NCBI GenBank assembly: GCA_025667525.1
Contig: CM046875.1
Span: forward strand, 199,988,125 to 200,052,124
Reading direction: 5' to 3'
DNA: 64,000 nucleotides
Origin: Glebionis coronaria
Lineage: Eukaryota; Streptophyta; Magnoliopsida; Asterales; Asteraceae
The position numbers were made by a program, and so were the translations under genes. The notes below the pieces were generated by a model that did not search any database, was not told the DNA's origin, and saw only the letters and a list, made by a program, of their open reading frames with translations. Positions 1 through 10,992 of this stretch are shown here, one piece after another. Numbering within the stretch: position 1 is the first letter of the stretch; the number at the start of each line of letters is the position of its first letter.

Positions 1-696
1 TAAAATAAAACTTAAGAACTTAGAATCAAAAAGAGATGAAGAACAAGATGATGGAAAGATTAAAAGTAGACTCGTATTAATGATTTAGGGTTCAACAAAC
101 AAAGTGGAAAGATCAAACTTACAATATTGGAAGAAATCAAACAAAGATGAAAACCACTCCTTAAGGGAGATGGTTTCCTTCCTACGAAATAGGAAAAAAC
201 TGTAACAGAAAAGAACTAGTGGAAAGTCTTGAGTGGGAGGAGTATTTATAGGCTTCTCCCTTGGTTGGTGAGTGGGCTTTCTTCCTTTCTTTTTGTCTTC
301 TCGTCTTTTCAGAAAAGTTGACGTTTTCGATTTTGATTCGGGATTTGTCGACGAATATATTCAACTCGTCTTTTAATTTCTTCATTTAATAGACTTGAGT
401 TTCTTCGACATAGGTAAATCTTCCGTCTTTGGTCCTTTTCTTCGATAAATCTTCAAATAGGCCCATTGACTTCAAATCTTTTGCATCTCTTGGACTATAG
501 ACTTCATCTTTTCGTCTTTTTCCTTGATAAAACCCGTGCAATCCCATGTTTTCTCCAATATTTATCCGGTTGGCTCTGAAAACACAACAAACACACAAAC
601 CACGCATAATTCCAAACAAATGACATTAAATACGCGTTTTGGTCTTGTTTTAGCAAGAAATAAGTGGTAAAAGGATGGGTGTTTTCACACCTATCA
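1..696 (-). mobile_element. E7: Athila-type LTR, truncated by window edge
   Basis: The minus strand from 696 downward matches the first ~700 bp of the E1 LTR (1069 onward): the same start TGATAGGTGTGAAAACACCC, the same TATA region and the same following tract. It is therefore the 5'-most part of an LTR of the same family, inserted in the opposite direction into the copia third ORF. The flank at 697-701 (AAGGA) is the only visible side, so a target duplication cannot be confirmed. The rest of the LTR (array, U5) and any interior lie left of the window. The reading frames in it are LTR noise and are not genes. Confidence 0.85.
243..250 (-). promoter_or_regulatory. TATA box in E7 LTR
   Basis: TATAAATA on the minus strand, about 446 bp from the LTR start, the same spacing as the TATA box in the E1 LTR (447 bp). 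It marks the likely U3/R boundary. Confidence 0.6.
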
Positions 697-1068
697 AAGG
701 ACCATTAATGTTCATGTGCTCCATCAGGTAGACCTTTGCTGGAGTATAATAAAAGAAGTTTCCACGCTTGTTAATAGATGGTACTGTCTTCATGAAGTGT
801 TTGATGATAAGCTTTGTGAAGCGTGGAAAGGGAAGATGCTCGGATTTCTTCTTGGTATTAAGAAACTGGAAGCAAAAATCTTCCAAGAGTAATAAGGCAT
901 AATCTAGTTTGGCTTCAGTGTGGAGACCCCATAAAATAGAAGCTTGAGGAGGTCTCATGGTATCGGATCCACTAAATTTGGAAGTGAAGCACCGGATAAT
1001 GATGGTGAAAATAGGTTTCCACGGTTGCCCAACTTGTGAAGTGTGAAACTGAGATAGGTTACGGAGAT
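697..1068 (-). pseudogene. Copia third ORF, segment 3 (C-terminal visible part)
   Basis: An open minus-strand frame running from the E1 insertion point (1068) to the E7 insertion point (697). It joins in frame to the segment at 21338-21695 once E1 and one copy of GAGAT are removed. Visible motifs include QPWKPIFTIIIRCFT, ASILWGL and LPFPRFTKLIIKHFM. I recall this pattern from an extra ORF that accompanies SIRE-like copia elements in Asteraceae; its biochemical function is not known to me. The E7 insertion ends the frame after about 124 codons of this segment. The frame itself shows no internal stop, so decay is mainly by insertion. Confidence 0.7.
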
Positions 1069-1515
1069 TGATAGGTGTGAAAACACCCATTCTTTTACCA
1101 CTTATTTCTTGCTAAAACGAGACCAAAACGCGTATTTAATATCATTAGTTTGGAATTATGTGTGGTTTGTGTGTTTGTTGTGTTTTCAGATCCATCCGGA
1201 TAAATATTAAAGAAAACATGGGATTGCACGGGTTTTATCGAAGAAAAAGACAAAAAAGACGAAGTCTATAGTCCAAGAGATGCAAAATATTTGAAGTCAA
1301 TGGGCCTATTTGAAGAATTTATCATAGAAAAGGACCAAAGATGGAAGATTTTCATATGCCGAAGAACTCAAGTCTATTAAACAAAGAAATTAAAAGACAA
1401 GTTGAATTTATTCATCGACAAATCCCGAATCAGAGTCGAAAAAGTCAACTTTACTGAAAAGACGAGAAGACAAATAGAAAGGAAGAAAGCCCACTCACCA
1501 ACCAACCACACCTCC

Positions 1516-1523
1516 TATAAATA
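1516..1523 (+). promoter_or_regulatory. TATA box, E1 5' LTR
   Basis: TATAAATA within CCTCCTATAAATAGGAC, 447 bp into the LTR. The same sequence is at 20037-20044 in the 3' LTR and in inverse orientation in E7. It is the best core promoter candidate for the genomic RNA. Confidence 0.7.
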
Positions 1524-1929
1524 GGACTTCCCTTCACACATTAGAACTAGTTTTCATTTTTCCAGTTGGTTCGTAGCAAAACCAACACCACTAGGGTGTT
1601 TGGTGATTTTTATTTTCTTTTGATTTCTCCAAGTTCTTGTAAGTTTAATCTTTACTTTTGTTTGTTTAACCTTAATCTTTCAATATCATCTTTTATTTAA
1701 TCTTGTTCATCTTTCTCTTGTTGATTTAAAGTCTTAAGGTTTGATTTGATTGATTTTAATCTTTAAAAGTAAGTGGGTTTTGTGTTTTTATTGATTTGGT
1801 TTAAAGTTTATCATTAGTAGATGATTGGTGGTTAGTTTGGTCTAACCTTTGGTAAAAACTTGGTTGATTTTGGTTAAAATTCGTTCTTGTTTTATTTCCA
1901 TGTTCTTCGCATACCTTCTGTTTTCCCAG

Positions 1930-2530
1930 ATTCCGAATCAACAAAATATTCCGGATCAAGGGTTCTTGTCAATTATTCCGGATAAGCTGAATATTCCGAA
2001 TGAATGATTCTGTTTAGCTTATTCCGGATAAAGCAAACATTCCGGATGAGCACTTAGTTCTTTTTATTCCGCATCAACAAGATATTCCGAACCAGCAATT
2101 TTCATTCAGTTATTCCGAATCAGTGCGTTCATTCGGAATAATCAATATTCCGGGTGAACATTTTATTCCGGATCAAGCTTTCTTTTCAATATTCCGGGTG
2201 AATATTATATTCCGGATAAAGCTATTCTGTTAAATATTCCGAACCAGCATATTATTCCGAACCAAGCTTTTAAATATTATTCTGAATAAACGAATTATTC
2301 CGCATGAGTGATTTTTATCCTTTTATTCCGAATGAGCATAGTATTCCGAATGAACTGATTTTATTCCGGGTCAAGCATTTATTCCGAGTGAAGGTTTTTG
2401 GTTAGTTATTCCGCATGAGCTATATTCCGCATGAGTATTCCGAGTGAAGCACATTCCGAATGAACAGTTTTAATCTAGTTATTCCGAATCAAGGTTATTC
2501 CGCATAAAAGAATTTATTCCGAATGAATGT
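1930..2530 (+). repeat. Interspersed ATTCCG motif array in E1 5' LTR
   Basis: About 28 copies of a short degenerate unit, roughly TATTCCGRRTSARC, spaced 10-35 bp apart; one copy is inverted (near 2130). The spacers are T-rich and unrelated. The array lies downstream of the TATA box, so it is in the transcribed R/U5 leader. The 3' LTR has the equivalent array at 20462-21061. Many units contain ATG, giving numerous upstream start codons before gag. Confidence 0.85.
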
Positions 2531-2802
2531 TTTTGGTTAGTTATTATGTTTAACTGCTTAAGATAAATTGCTTTTCATTGGTTGTTTAATTTTTAATTCC
2601 ACTTTATTTCTTTTAATTTGATTTTAAATTGTCAATTGTTTTTAGCTTAATTTTATCACTTAGCTCTCTTAATCCTTTTTAATAGAACAGAAAACCCAAT
2701 CCCCTCTTTGTTACCAAGAACGATAATTCCACTTTGAGCCGTGATCAATTCGAGAAGATACCGAGAAACGAACTTTCAACCTAGTAAAATCTTTGTATCA
2801 AA

Positions 2803-2817
2803 TGGCGCAACTGCCGG
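2803..2817 (+). other. Primer binding site (tRNA-Asp type) of E1
   Basis: TGGCGCAACTGCCGG starts two bases after the 5' LTR. It matches the tRNA-Asp primer site typical of Athila elements (compare E2, TGGCGCCGCTGCCGGGG) with substitutions in the middle that would weaken pairing. Confidence 0.8.
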
Positions 2818-3011
2818 CTCTTTTCGTAGAGATTAACGGAACTTTGTGAGAAAATTGGATTTTGGGATCCGTTCACCGTGAACGTTACTTTTTCATCATT
2901 AAAAATTTTCAAAAATCCTAAAAAAATAATAAAATTTTCAAAAATCCAAAAAAATTAAAAAAACATAAAAAACCAAAAACATTTCTGCTTTGTTATTTCT
3001 TTTGCAGGTGT

Positions 3012-5021
3012 ATGCGCACTCGATCAACGTCTTATCCCGAGCCCGAGACTCTCGATAATTTAGACATGGCCGGTGTACACAACAATAATAATAATCCACC
3101 TCAACCCAACATGAATAACAACAACAATGAACCTCTACCGGAGAATCGTCCTATGATCGAACTTTTGCAAGCACATGTAGAGGGTAACAACGATGCTATT
3201 GTCATACCCGCGATTGCAGCCAACAACTTTAAGCTCAAATCCGGCTTCATTCAAATGGTCTCTGCTCAACCATTCTTGGGGTGTACAATTGATGATCCTC
3301 ATGACCACATCAAAAGGTTCCTTCAACTCACGAATACGGTCAAATTCAATGGAGTTTCACAAGAGGTAATCCGCTTACAACTTTTTCCTTTTCTCTTTAG
3401 AGGGACAAGCCCGTCATTGGCTTGCAAAGGAACCGCCACAAAGTATTCTTACGTGGACGGACTTAGAGACCAAATTCATAAACTACTTTTTCCCACCCTC
3501 TCGTACTACCGCTTTGCGGAATGAAATTATTAATTTTGAACAAAAGTACGATGAGACTTTTAGTGAATCTTGGGACCGTTTTAAAGAACTTTTAAGAAAG
3601 TGCCCACAAATTGGTTTTACCAGAGTGCACCAAATTAATACTTTTTACAATGGTTTAAGCATGAATGACCAAGATTCACTAAATAGTGCCTCGGGGGGTA
3701 ATATTTTGGTTAAGACTTCTAACGCCGCTTGGGATATTATTGAGAATAAGTCTAGAGTTCAAACCAAGAGTGTTCGGACCAATGCCGCTAGTGCTAGCAC
3801 TAGTGACAACGATAAGAGAATTGATAAGCTCACTTCGCTGATTGAATCACTTGCTGCCCAAACCGCTAACAATACCAAAAGCATCAACGCTCAAAACGCT
3901 CAAGTCAATGCTTTAAGCCAACCATGTGAAATCTGTGGGGGTCCTCACTCTTACACTACTTGTACCTCCACCCAAGACTATCTTTGTGAGAATGTTAACG
4001 CAGCATACGGTACCTATCCTCCGGGAAGCTATCCAGCACGCCCTCAAGGAGACTGTAACTTGCTAAGTTATCGTTCCACCAACTTTCTTTCCCCGCCCGG
4101 TTTTCCTCCAACCAATCAAAACCAAAAACAAAACCTTAATCGAACCAATCAAAACCAACCTCGAGCACCATACCAACACCTCAAAGATAACCATATCCAC
4201 CTCCAAATCCTACTCAAGTTTACCAACCCGCTCCTTACCAACCACCTGCTTATCAAGCACCTCCTCCTACGCAACCCACCGTTTTCAACCACGAAGTCGA
4301 AACATACATGCGGACGAATGATGTGTTGGTGAAGAATCTGCAGACCCAGATCATTAATTTGAAGGGCGATATGGTGAAACAAGGGAATGATCTTAGAGCC
4401 GATATGCGAAACTCTTTTAGTAGTCAAACGAATGACCTAAGGGACATGATGGCTGGTTTCTTCCAAGGTAATCAACCCTCTTCTTCGGGTACTCTTCCGA
4501 GTAACACCGTTGCTAATCCAAGAGGGGAGATGAAAGCAATCACCACTCACAGTGGAAAAGGTTTAAAGGAACCCGAGCTTCCAACACCTACACCGGTGAT
4601 TCTGACAACGGAAAACGAGTCCACTACTCCTATTCCTCAACCTTCTACTTCCCCTATTCCTCCACCTCTTACTTCTACCACTCCACCACCCAAGGATGTG
4701 AGTGATCCTACAATCCCAAAGCGTTCCTCTTCTTCCGATATACCTGATCCCTCAAGGTTGAGGAAAGAGAAGCTCAAAAGCAAGGATGATATTCAAGTTT
4801 CAAACTTTCTTAAAATGTTTAAACAATTGAATTTCCACATCTCCTTCGCTGAGGCTCTCGCTCACATGCCTAAATACGCGAAGATGTTTAAAAATCTTCT
4901 AAGTGACAAGGAGAAGCTTCTTGATATTTCTAATACCCAACTTAACGAGAATTGCTCCGCGGTTCTTTTAAGGAAATTGCCAACCAAACTTGGTGATCCG
5001 GGTCGCTTCTTAATCCCTTGA
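3012..5021 (+). pseudogene. gag: E1 gag (frameshifted)
   Basis: Structural polyprotein that would form the virus-like particle. It starts MRTRST, directly after a splice-acceptor-like TTTTGCAG. The Asn-rich N-terminus is followed by the retrotransposon gag domain, with GQARHWLAKEPP, FFPPS and TFYNGL blocks, then a zinc knuckle CEICGGPHSYTTC near 3928-3966, a Gln/Asn/Pro-rich stretch, a coiled coil (from about 4308) and a Pro/Ser/Thr-rich linker. Breaks: a +1 frameshift near 3390-3396, a second frameshift near 4180 followed by an in-frame TAA, and a TGA at 5019-5021 where E6 has a Cys codon. Gag and protease were evidently one frame. No functional Gag is expected from this copy. Confidence 0.9.
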
Positions 5022-5371
5022 AACTTCCCGGGAGTAGAGAATTGCATGGCCCTAGCCGATCTAGGTGCTAGTATCAACTTAATGCCTCTAATCGTTTGGA
5101 AGCAATTATCTCTCCCTGAGCTAGTCCCCACTAAAATGACTTTGGAATTAGCTAACCATACGGTTGCTTATCCAGTAGGGATAGCCGAAGACGTTTTCGT
5201 TGGCGTTGACAAATTCACCTTCCCGGCGGATTTTGTTGTCGTTGACTACGAGATGGACCCTCGTGTTCCATTAATCGTTGGACGTCCATTCTTGAGGACC
5301 GGTCGCACTCTCATCGATGTAGACGCGGGTGAGCTTATCATGAGAGTGGGTGACATCAAATTGTCTTCAAC
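5022..5371 (+). pseudogene. E1 aspartic protease
   Basis: Retropepsin-type protease that would cleave the Gag-Pol polyprotein. The active-site motif is in [13 protein letters not shown] near 5052; the flap and C-terminal part is seen as [19 protein letters not shown]. The upstream TGA at 5019 separates it from Gag, and a one-base deletion near 5352 shifts it out of frame with the RT. E6 carries the same domain in an intact frame. Confidence 0.88.
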
Positions 5372-7468
5372 ATGGGTAAGATTTCTAAACAGCCTTATTC
5401 ATACGAGAGTGTTAATTGTATCGACGTTCTTGATGAGGCTTGTGAAGAACATTTTAATGATGCTTGCAAAAGTAATCTTACCTCTCTTCCCAATGCTAAA
5501 ACCGTTGCCTCTATTGCTCCATCACTAACTCCATTTGGAGAAAGTGATTTCCTTTTGACAGAATTTGAAGCAACTTTAGGAGATGTGAACTTACAATATG
5601 ACGATTCTCCCACCGATTGGGATGAAGACATTCGTACCATTGAGAAACTTCTAAATGAGGACCATATTTCTCCACCATCTCCCAAGGATATTGTTATCGA
5701 TGAACCAAATTTGACTACGCCTTCCATCGAAAATCCTCCGGATTTAGAGCTTAAGGATTTACCGTCTCATCTCGAGTACGTGTTCCTTGAAGACAAGAAG
5801 AAGTCACCCGTCATCATCGCTAAGGACTTGAAAGAAGAAGAAAAATCTCGCCTTATCGCCGTACTTAAAGATCATAAGAAGGCAATTGCTTGGAAAATTT
5901 CCGATATCCGCGGAATTGATCCAAACTTTTGTACTCACAAAATTCTCATGGAAGATGACTTTAAACCCGCAATCCAAAGCCAAAGAAGGGTTAATCATCG
6001 AATTCATGATGTCATCAAGCAAGAGGTTATCAAACTTCTAGATGCCGGAATGATTTACCCTATTTCGGATTCGCCATGGGTAAGTCCCGTCCATTGTGTG
6101 CCCAAGAAAGGCGAAATAACCGTTGTTCCCAATGAACACAACGAGTTGCTTCCTACTCGTCTCGTTACCGGGTGGAGAGTTTGTATAGACTATCGCAAAC
6201 TCAATGATGCCACGAGAAAAGATCATTTCCCTCTTCCTTTCATGGATCAAATGCTCGAGCGTCTAGCGGGTAATGATTACTATTGCTTCTTAGACGGTTT
6301 CTCCGGGTATTTTCAAATTCCCATCGATCCTAAAGACCAAGAGAAAACCACATTCACTTGTCCCTACGGAACATTTGCTTACAAAAGAATGCCTTTCAGT
6401 TTATGCAATGCTCCGGGGACGTTCCAAAGGTGTATGATGGCTTACTTCCATGACATGGTTGAAGAAACTATGGAAGTCTTCATGGATGATTTCTCGGTTT
6501 ATGGTGATTCTTTATCTGCTTGCCTTGCCAATTTAGAACGTATGCTTAAGCGGTGTGAAGACACTCGCCTTGTTCTAAATTGGGAAAAATGCCATTTCAT
6601 GGTAAAAGAAGGCATCGTACTAGGACATAAAATCTCAAAAGCCGGTCTCGAAGTGGACCGTGCTAAAGTGGATGTCATAGCCAAATTACCTCCACCTTCA
6701 ACCGTGAAGGGTGTGAGAAGTTTCCTCAGTCATGCGGGCTTCTACCGTCGATTTATCAAAGATTTTTCTAAAATCGCTCGCCCGATGACCCACCTCTTGG
6801 AAAAAGATACTCCTTTTATCTTTTCCAAAGAGTGTATTGAAGCCTTCAATCTTCTTAAGGATAAGCTAACTAAGGCACCAGTCTTGGTTACCCCTAATTG
6901 GGAGCTACCTTTTGAGTTGATGTGCGATGCTAGCGACTTTGCTATTGGAGCGGTTTTGGGACAAAGGATAAACAAACATTTCCAACCGATCCATTACGCT
7001 AGCAAGACAATGACAGGGGCTCAATTGCATTATACGACAACCGAAAAAGAGCTTTTAGCTGTTGTCTATGCTTTTGAAAAATTTCACCCCTATCTGGTTT
7101 TATCCACCACAATTGTATACACGGACCATTCCGCGTTGAAGTACTTGTTAACTAAACAAGATTCTAAACCAAGACTTCTTCGCTGGGTTTTGCTACTTCA
7201 AGAATTTAAAATCAAAATTCGTGATAAGAAGGGAGCCGAAAACCTAGCCGCGGATCATCTCAGTAGACTTGAGGATCCTTATGAAGGGGATCATCCGAAC
7301 AAAGAGATCAATGACTCTTTTCCCCTTGAGACCTTAATGTCTATCAACTCGAATCTTGATGAGACCCCGTGGTTTGTGGACATTGCAAACTACTTGGCGG
7401 GTGGAATTCTCATTGACGGGTTAACATCCCAACAAAAGAAAAAGTTCTTTAAAGATATTAGGACTTAA
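5372..7468 (+). pseudogene. pol: E1 reverse transcriptase and RNase H
   Basis: A 698-codon open stretch of pol. Residues 1-160 are an acidic linker. RT spans about 165-420, with [23 protein letters not shown] (~269) and the catalytic FMDDF (~370, the YMDD-type box). RNase H follows with [12 protein letters not shown] (~516), [10 protein letters not shown] (~581) and AADHLSRL (~626). The VVPNE...[18 protein letters not shown] layout is characteristic of the Athila lineage. The frame ends at TAA 7466-7468, where E2 encodes Tyr in the same TxFWDDPY context, so integrase is separated by a nonsense mutation. It copies element RNA to DNA in the particle; this copy is not translatable as a whole polyprotein. 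Confidence 0.93.
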
Positions 7469-8653
7469 TTTTGGGATGACCCGTATCTCTTCAAACAATG
7501 CGCTGATTTGATTATTCGCCGATGTGTTGATGGACCGGCAGCTTTAGACATTCTCGAAGCTTGCCACAAAGGACCCACCGGTGGTCACTTTGGTCCCAAC
7601 TTCACTGCAAAGAAAGTGTTTGACTCAGGATTTTATTGGCCCTCCATTTATCGTGACGCTCACGAAATGGTGAAAAATTGTGATGCTTGCCAACGACAAG
7701 GCAAGATCACACATAAAGATGAGATGCCTCAAAATTTCATACAAGAATGTGAAATCTTTGATGTATGGGGCATCGACTTTATGGGGCCATTCCCTTCATC
7801 TAAAGGAAACAAATACATCCTTGTAGCCGTTGACTACGTTTCTAAATGGGTTGAAGCCAAAGCTTTACCCACTAACGATGCAAGGGTGGTTTGTAACTTT
7901 TTGAAGCAGCTATTCGATAGATTCGGTGTGCCTCGTGCCATTATTAGTGATCGCGGGACTCATTTTTGCAATGATCAATTCGCAAGAGTCATGGCTTAGT
8001 ATGGTGTCAATCATCGTCTTTCCACCGCTTACCACCCATAAACTAATGGGCAGGCTGAAATCTCTAACCGAGGGTTAAAGCGAATTCTTGAATGAACCGT
8101 GGGAGAGCATCGTGCCTCATGGGCCGATAAACTTGATGATGCTCTGTGGGCTTTCCGTAACGCATACAAGACTCCTATTGGTTGTACACCATATCGTCTC
8201 GTGTACGGGAAATCATGCCACCTCCCCATTGAGTTGGAGCACAAGGCTTACTGGGCCTTGAAGTGGGCTAACTTCGACATCAACAAAGCCGGTGACCTAC
8301 GCAAAATCCAACTCAATGAGCTTAATGAACTCAGGAATGAAGCTTATGAAAATTCCTTGATCTATAAGGAAAGAACTAAGCTCATTCATGACTCTAAGAT
8401 TAAAAACCGAGAGTTCCAAGTTGGAGACAAAGTTTTACTCTTTAACTCTCGGTTAAAAATCTTTTCGGGCAAACTCAAATCTCGTTGGTCCGGCCCATTC
8501 ACCATTGCCCAAATTTTTCCATATGGTACTCTCGAGCTCGCTCAACCTAATGAACCTAATTTTAAGGTGAATGACCAACGAGTGAAGTTGTACTTTGGAG
8601 AGGACATCTCTCATGAGATGATTCCTTCCCTCTCCACTTTTCCTTTGAATTAG
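7469..8653 (+). pseudogene. int: E1 integrase (multiple stops)
   Basis: HHCC zinc finger (CHKG..GGH..., CDACQRQG) near 7560-7695, then the DDE core: D in WGIDFMGPF (~7770), D in ISDRGTHF (~7945), E in GQAEISNR (~8055), and a C-terminal tail with SRWSGPF and PYGTLELA. In-frame stops at about 7997 (TAG), 8039 (TAA, from CAA) and 8093 (TGA, from CGA) destroy it. The natural terminator is TAG 8651-8653. It would have joined element DNA to the chromosome. Confidence 0.9.
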
Positions 8654-9185
8654 TTCGGGACCGAGTCAGGCTCGTGACTCAGTTAACAAAAACAAGCGCT
8701 ACTCGGGAGGCAACCCGAGTATCTATCCCTTTCCATTTTACCTCCTAAGTGTAGGGGGACCTATATAGGTTGTTTGTGTTTGTGTGGTGATGTGATTACA
8801 GGGATGAGTGCACTTTTGGAATCTTTGAAGAACCGTGTTCCCGTGTTATCCGTAATCCGGTTCTATCTCTCAACTATCGTGATTCAATTTTCTTCATACT
8901 CACATTTGAAATTGATCACGTTAGTTGTCTCCTCATTAACTTGATTTAACCAACGTGCACAATGTCATAAGTGTAGGGGAGACTTTTCCCACATGCTTAA
9001 ACATTGGGGACAATGTTTATATTAAGTGTAGGGGAGACTTCTATCGAAGTTTTAAGTGGACTTTTCCATTAAAATGCCTTCATTTAACCGGAAAATCATC
9101 TTTTTCAGCATTTTTCAAATTTTTAATTAACTTTGGCCATATAGTCGTAATTTTTTTAAAAACAATTATCGTTGCTTTCATATAT
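8654..9185 (+). other. E1 post-pol non-coding region with conserved hairpins
   Basis: No coding frame. Contains three structured blocks: hairpin GAGTC(8 nt)GACTC at 8663-8680, 10 nt after the pol stop; a 7-bp stem ACTCGGG/CCCGAGT with loop AGGCAA at 8701-8720; and AAACATTG-GGGA-CAATGTTT at 8999-9018, flanked on both sides by AAGTGTAGGGGAGACTT (near 8969 and 9024). Homologous blocks occur in E2 and E6. The rest is AT-rich, ending in a TA run where E6 inserted. Confidence 0.75.
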
Positions 9186-9190
9186 ATATC

Positions 9191-10952
9191 TAATACATGG
9201 CTTTTGGCCAGTATAAAAATTATCGTTCTTGTTCTCGTGGTCTAATCGAATTGATCTAGGTTCTATGTGTGACTCTATTGATTTTGGTGAAACAAATATT
9301 TTTGGTTTTTTTAAAAATAAAAGTGCGAGACGTTAAAGTAAATGTCGTTGAAGTAAAGTGCGTTAAAATAAAAAGCGTGAAAATAAATCTAAATCTAGTT
9401 AAAATTAAATGTGTGATATTTAAAAAACTTGACGGAAAGTAAATTAATAAAATGACTTAAAACAAAAGCGTGACGGGAATTAAAATTAGACAAGTATTAA
9501 AATAACAGCTTAAAATTAAACAAGGCAAAACAAGAAAAACCACTCCAATCGGAATGTATTCCGATCAGCCTTACCCTGACCTGATCAGAATGTTGTCATC
9601 GGAATACCAATCGGAATTGATGTCACTAGTCCCAATCGGAATACCACAAACCTACCTGGTCGGAATGTAAGCTCACTTTGATCGGAATAACGAATAGCCC
9701 CTGGTTGGAATGTAGATCGGAACCCCTAATTGGAATATGTCACTTCTCCCAATCGGAATGCCAAACTAACACCTCAATCGGAATGTACAATGTGGTACCA
9801 ATCGGAATATGTCACCTTACCTTGATCGGAATACGTCAAATACCTCAGATCGGAATGCCAGACCACCCCAATTGGAATATGTCAGAAATATTAAAACCCT
9901 TTTCCGACCAAGCCTCGGAGCTCTGGTCGGAATGTGAAAACCCTTTTCCGATCGTACAGATCGGAATATGGAGAAAAGTACACAAATTAAGCTAGAACAA
10001 TAAGCTATAATCCTAATAAGCACAAGACTAAAAACCTAAGGTAATCCGAATGAAAATAAGCTACTAGACTGAAATTTAACAACTTTTAAGACAAGAAATG
10101 AATAAGCTTTAAGAAAAACAAACTTTTATATAAAAATAACTTTTATAAAAACTATATAAACTTGAAAATAAACTAAATAAGCTATGAAAATAAATGATTT
10201 AAAACAATCAAAAGCATAAAAATGAAATCTTTAAACAAGTAAACAAGATAAAAAGCACATAAATCAAAGATCAAAGAAAGGTAGAATGAGATCAACAAGA
10301 TAAAGTAAAGGTGCGAGAATTGAAAGAAACACTTACTTGAAATTAAATGGTAAATAAGGTGCAAGACATGTAATTAAAGGTGCAAGTAATTAAAAGTGCA
10401 ATAAAATAAAGATAGAAGAACTAGTTTGTCAATCTAGCCAACAAAACTTAATGAAATGAAAATGAGAGGTATATATAGGAGATTAGGAGGGTGGTTAGAG
10501 GAAGCTTCCTCCCCTCCTTCCTTTCTTCTTAATTGCGCCCTTAAGTCCTTCCTTCTTAATCTTTTTGTTAATCTTGGAATTTGATGACTTTTGGCTCGGG
10601 ATTTCTTTGGACTCGTCTTTTAATTCTTCGATAAATAAGACTTGAGTTCCTCGGCTTTAAGTAAACTTCCGTCTTTTGACTTTTTCTTCGATAAATCTTC
10701 AGAATTGGTCTTAGACTTCCGTTCTTTTTGCACTCTTGACTTCTTAACTTCGTCTTTCATCTTTTTCTTCAATAAAAGTCCGTAAATGCTCGTGAATTCC
10801 CGTGTTTTCTCCACTTTTCACCTTTTCGTCCTAAATCACAACAAAAACACAAACCACGCATAATTCCGACATAAAAGACATAAAATACACGTTTTGGTCC
10901 GGTTATTCTTGTAATTAAGTGGTAGAAAAGATGTGTGTTTTCACACATATCA
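9191..10952 (-). repeat. E6 3' LTR
   Basis: 1,762 bp, near-identical to 16413-18175. It carries TATATATA at 10470-10477 (minus strand), 475 bp from its start, and the motif array at 9546-9970. Confidence 0.93.
9546..9970 (-). repeat. ATTCCGAT motif array in E6 3' LTR
   Basis: About 18-20 copies of AATCGGAAT (ATTCCGATT on the element strand) with variable 8-20 nt spacers. The duplicate array is at 16770-17192 in the other LTR. The core ATTCCG is the same as in the E1 LTR array although the surrounding LTR sequence differs. Confidence 0.85.
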
Positions 10953-10992
10953 AATCCCCTACACTTGACCATTGCAATGTCCTCATGCAATG
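10953..10992 (-). other. E6 polypurine tract with adjacent hairpin
   Basis: On the minus strand AAGTGTAGGGGATT abuts the 3' LTR. It is preceded by CATTGCA and TGCAATG arms (10986-10992 and 10970-10976), a 7-bp stem around GAGGACA. This is the expected plus-strand primer position. Confidence 0.75.

Larger units (their letters stand above)
1069..2800 (+). repeat. E1 5' LTR
   Basis: 1,732 bp direct repeat of 19591-21332. The terminal pentamers are the inverted pair TGATA and TATCA. By eye the two copies differ by scattered substitutions and a ~10-bp T-rich indel near 1566. Contents in order: U3, TATA box at 1516, likely transcription start near 1550, then a motif array at 1930-2530 in the transcribed part. 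Confidence 0.93.

Noticed and set aside
1930..2530. CRISPR-like look of repeated motif with variable spacers
   Set aside because: The units are short, degenerate and irregularly spaced, within a plant LTR; no cas genes.
9678..9995. Repetitive frame in the E6 LTR (and 16901-17140)
   Set aside because: Translation of the ATTCCGAT motif array; no start context or domain.
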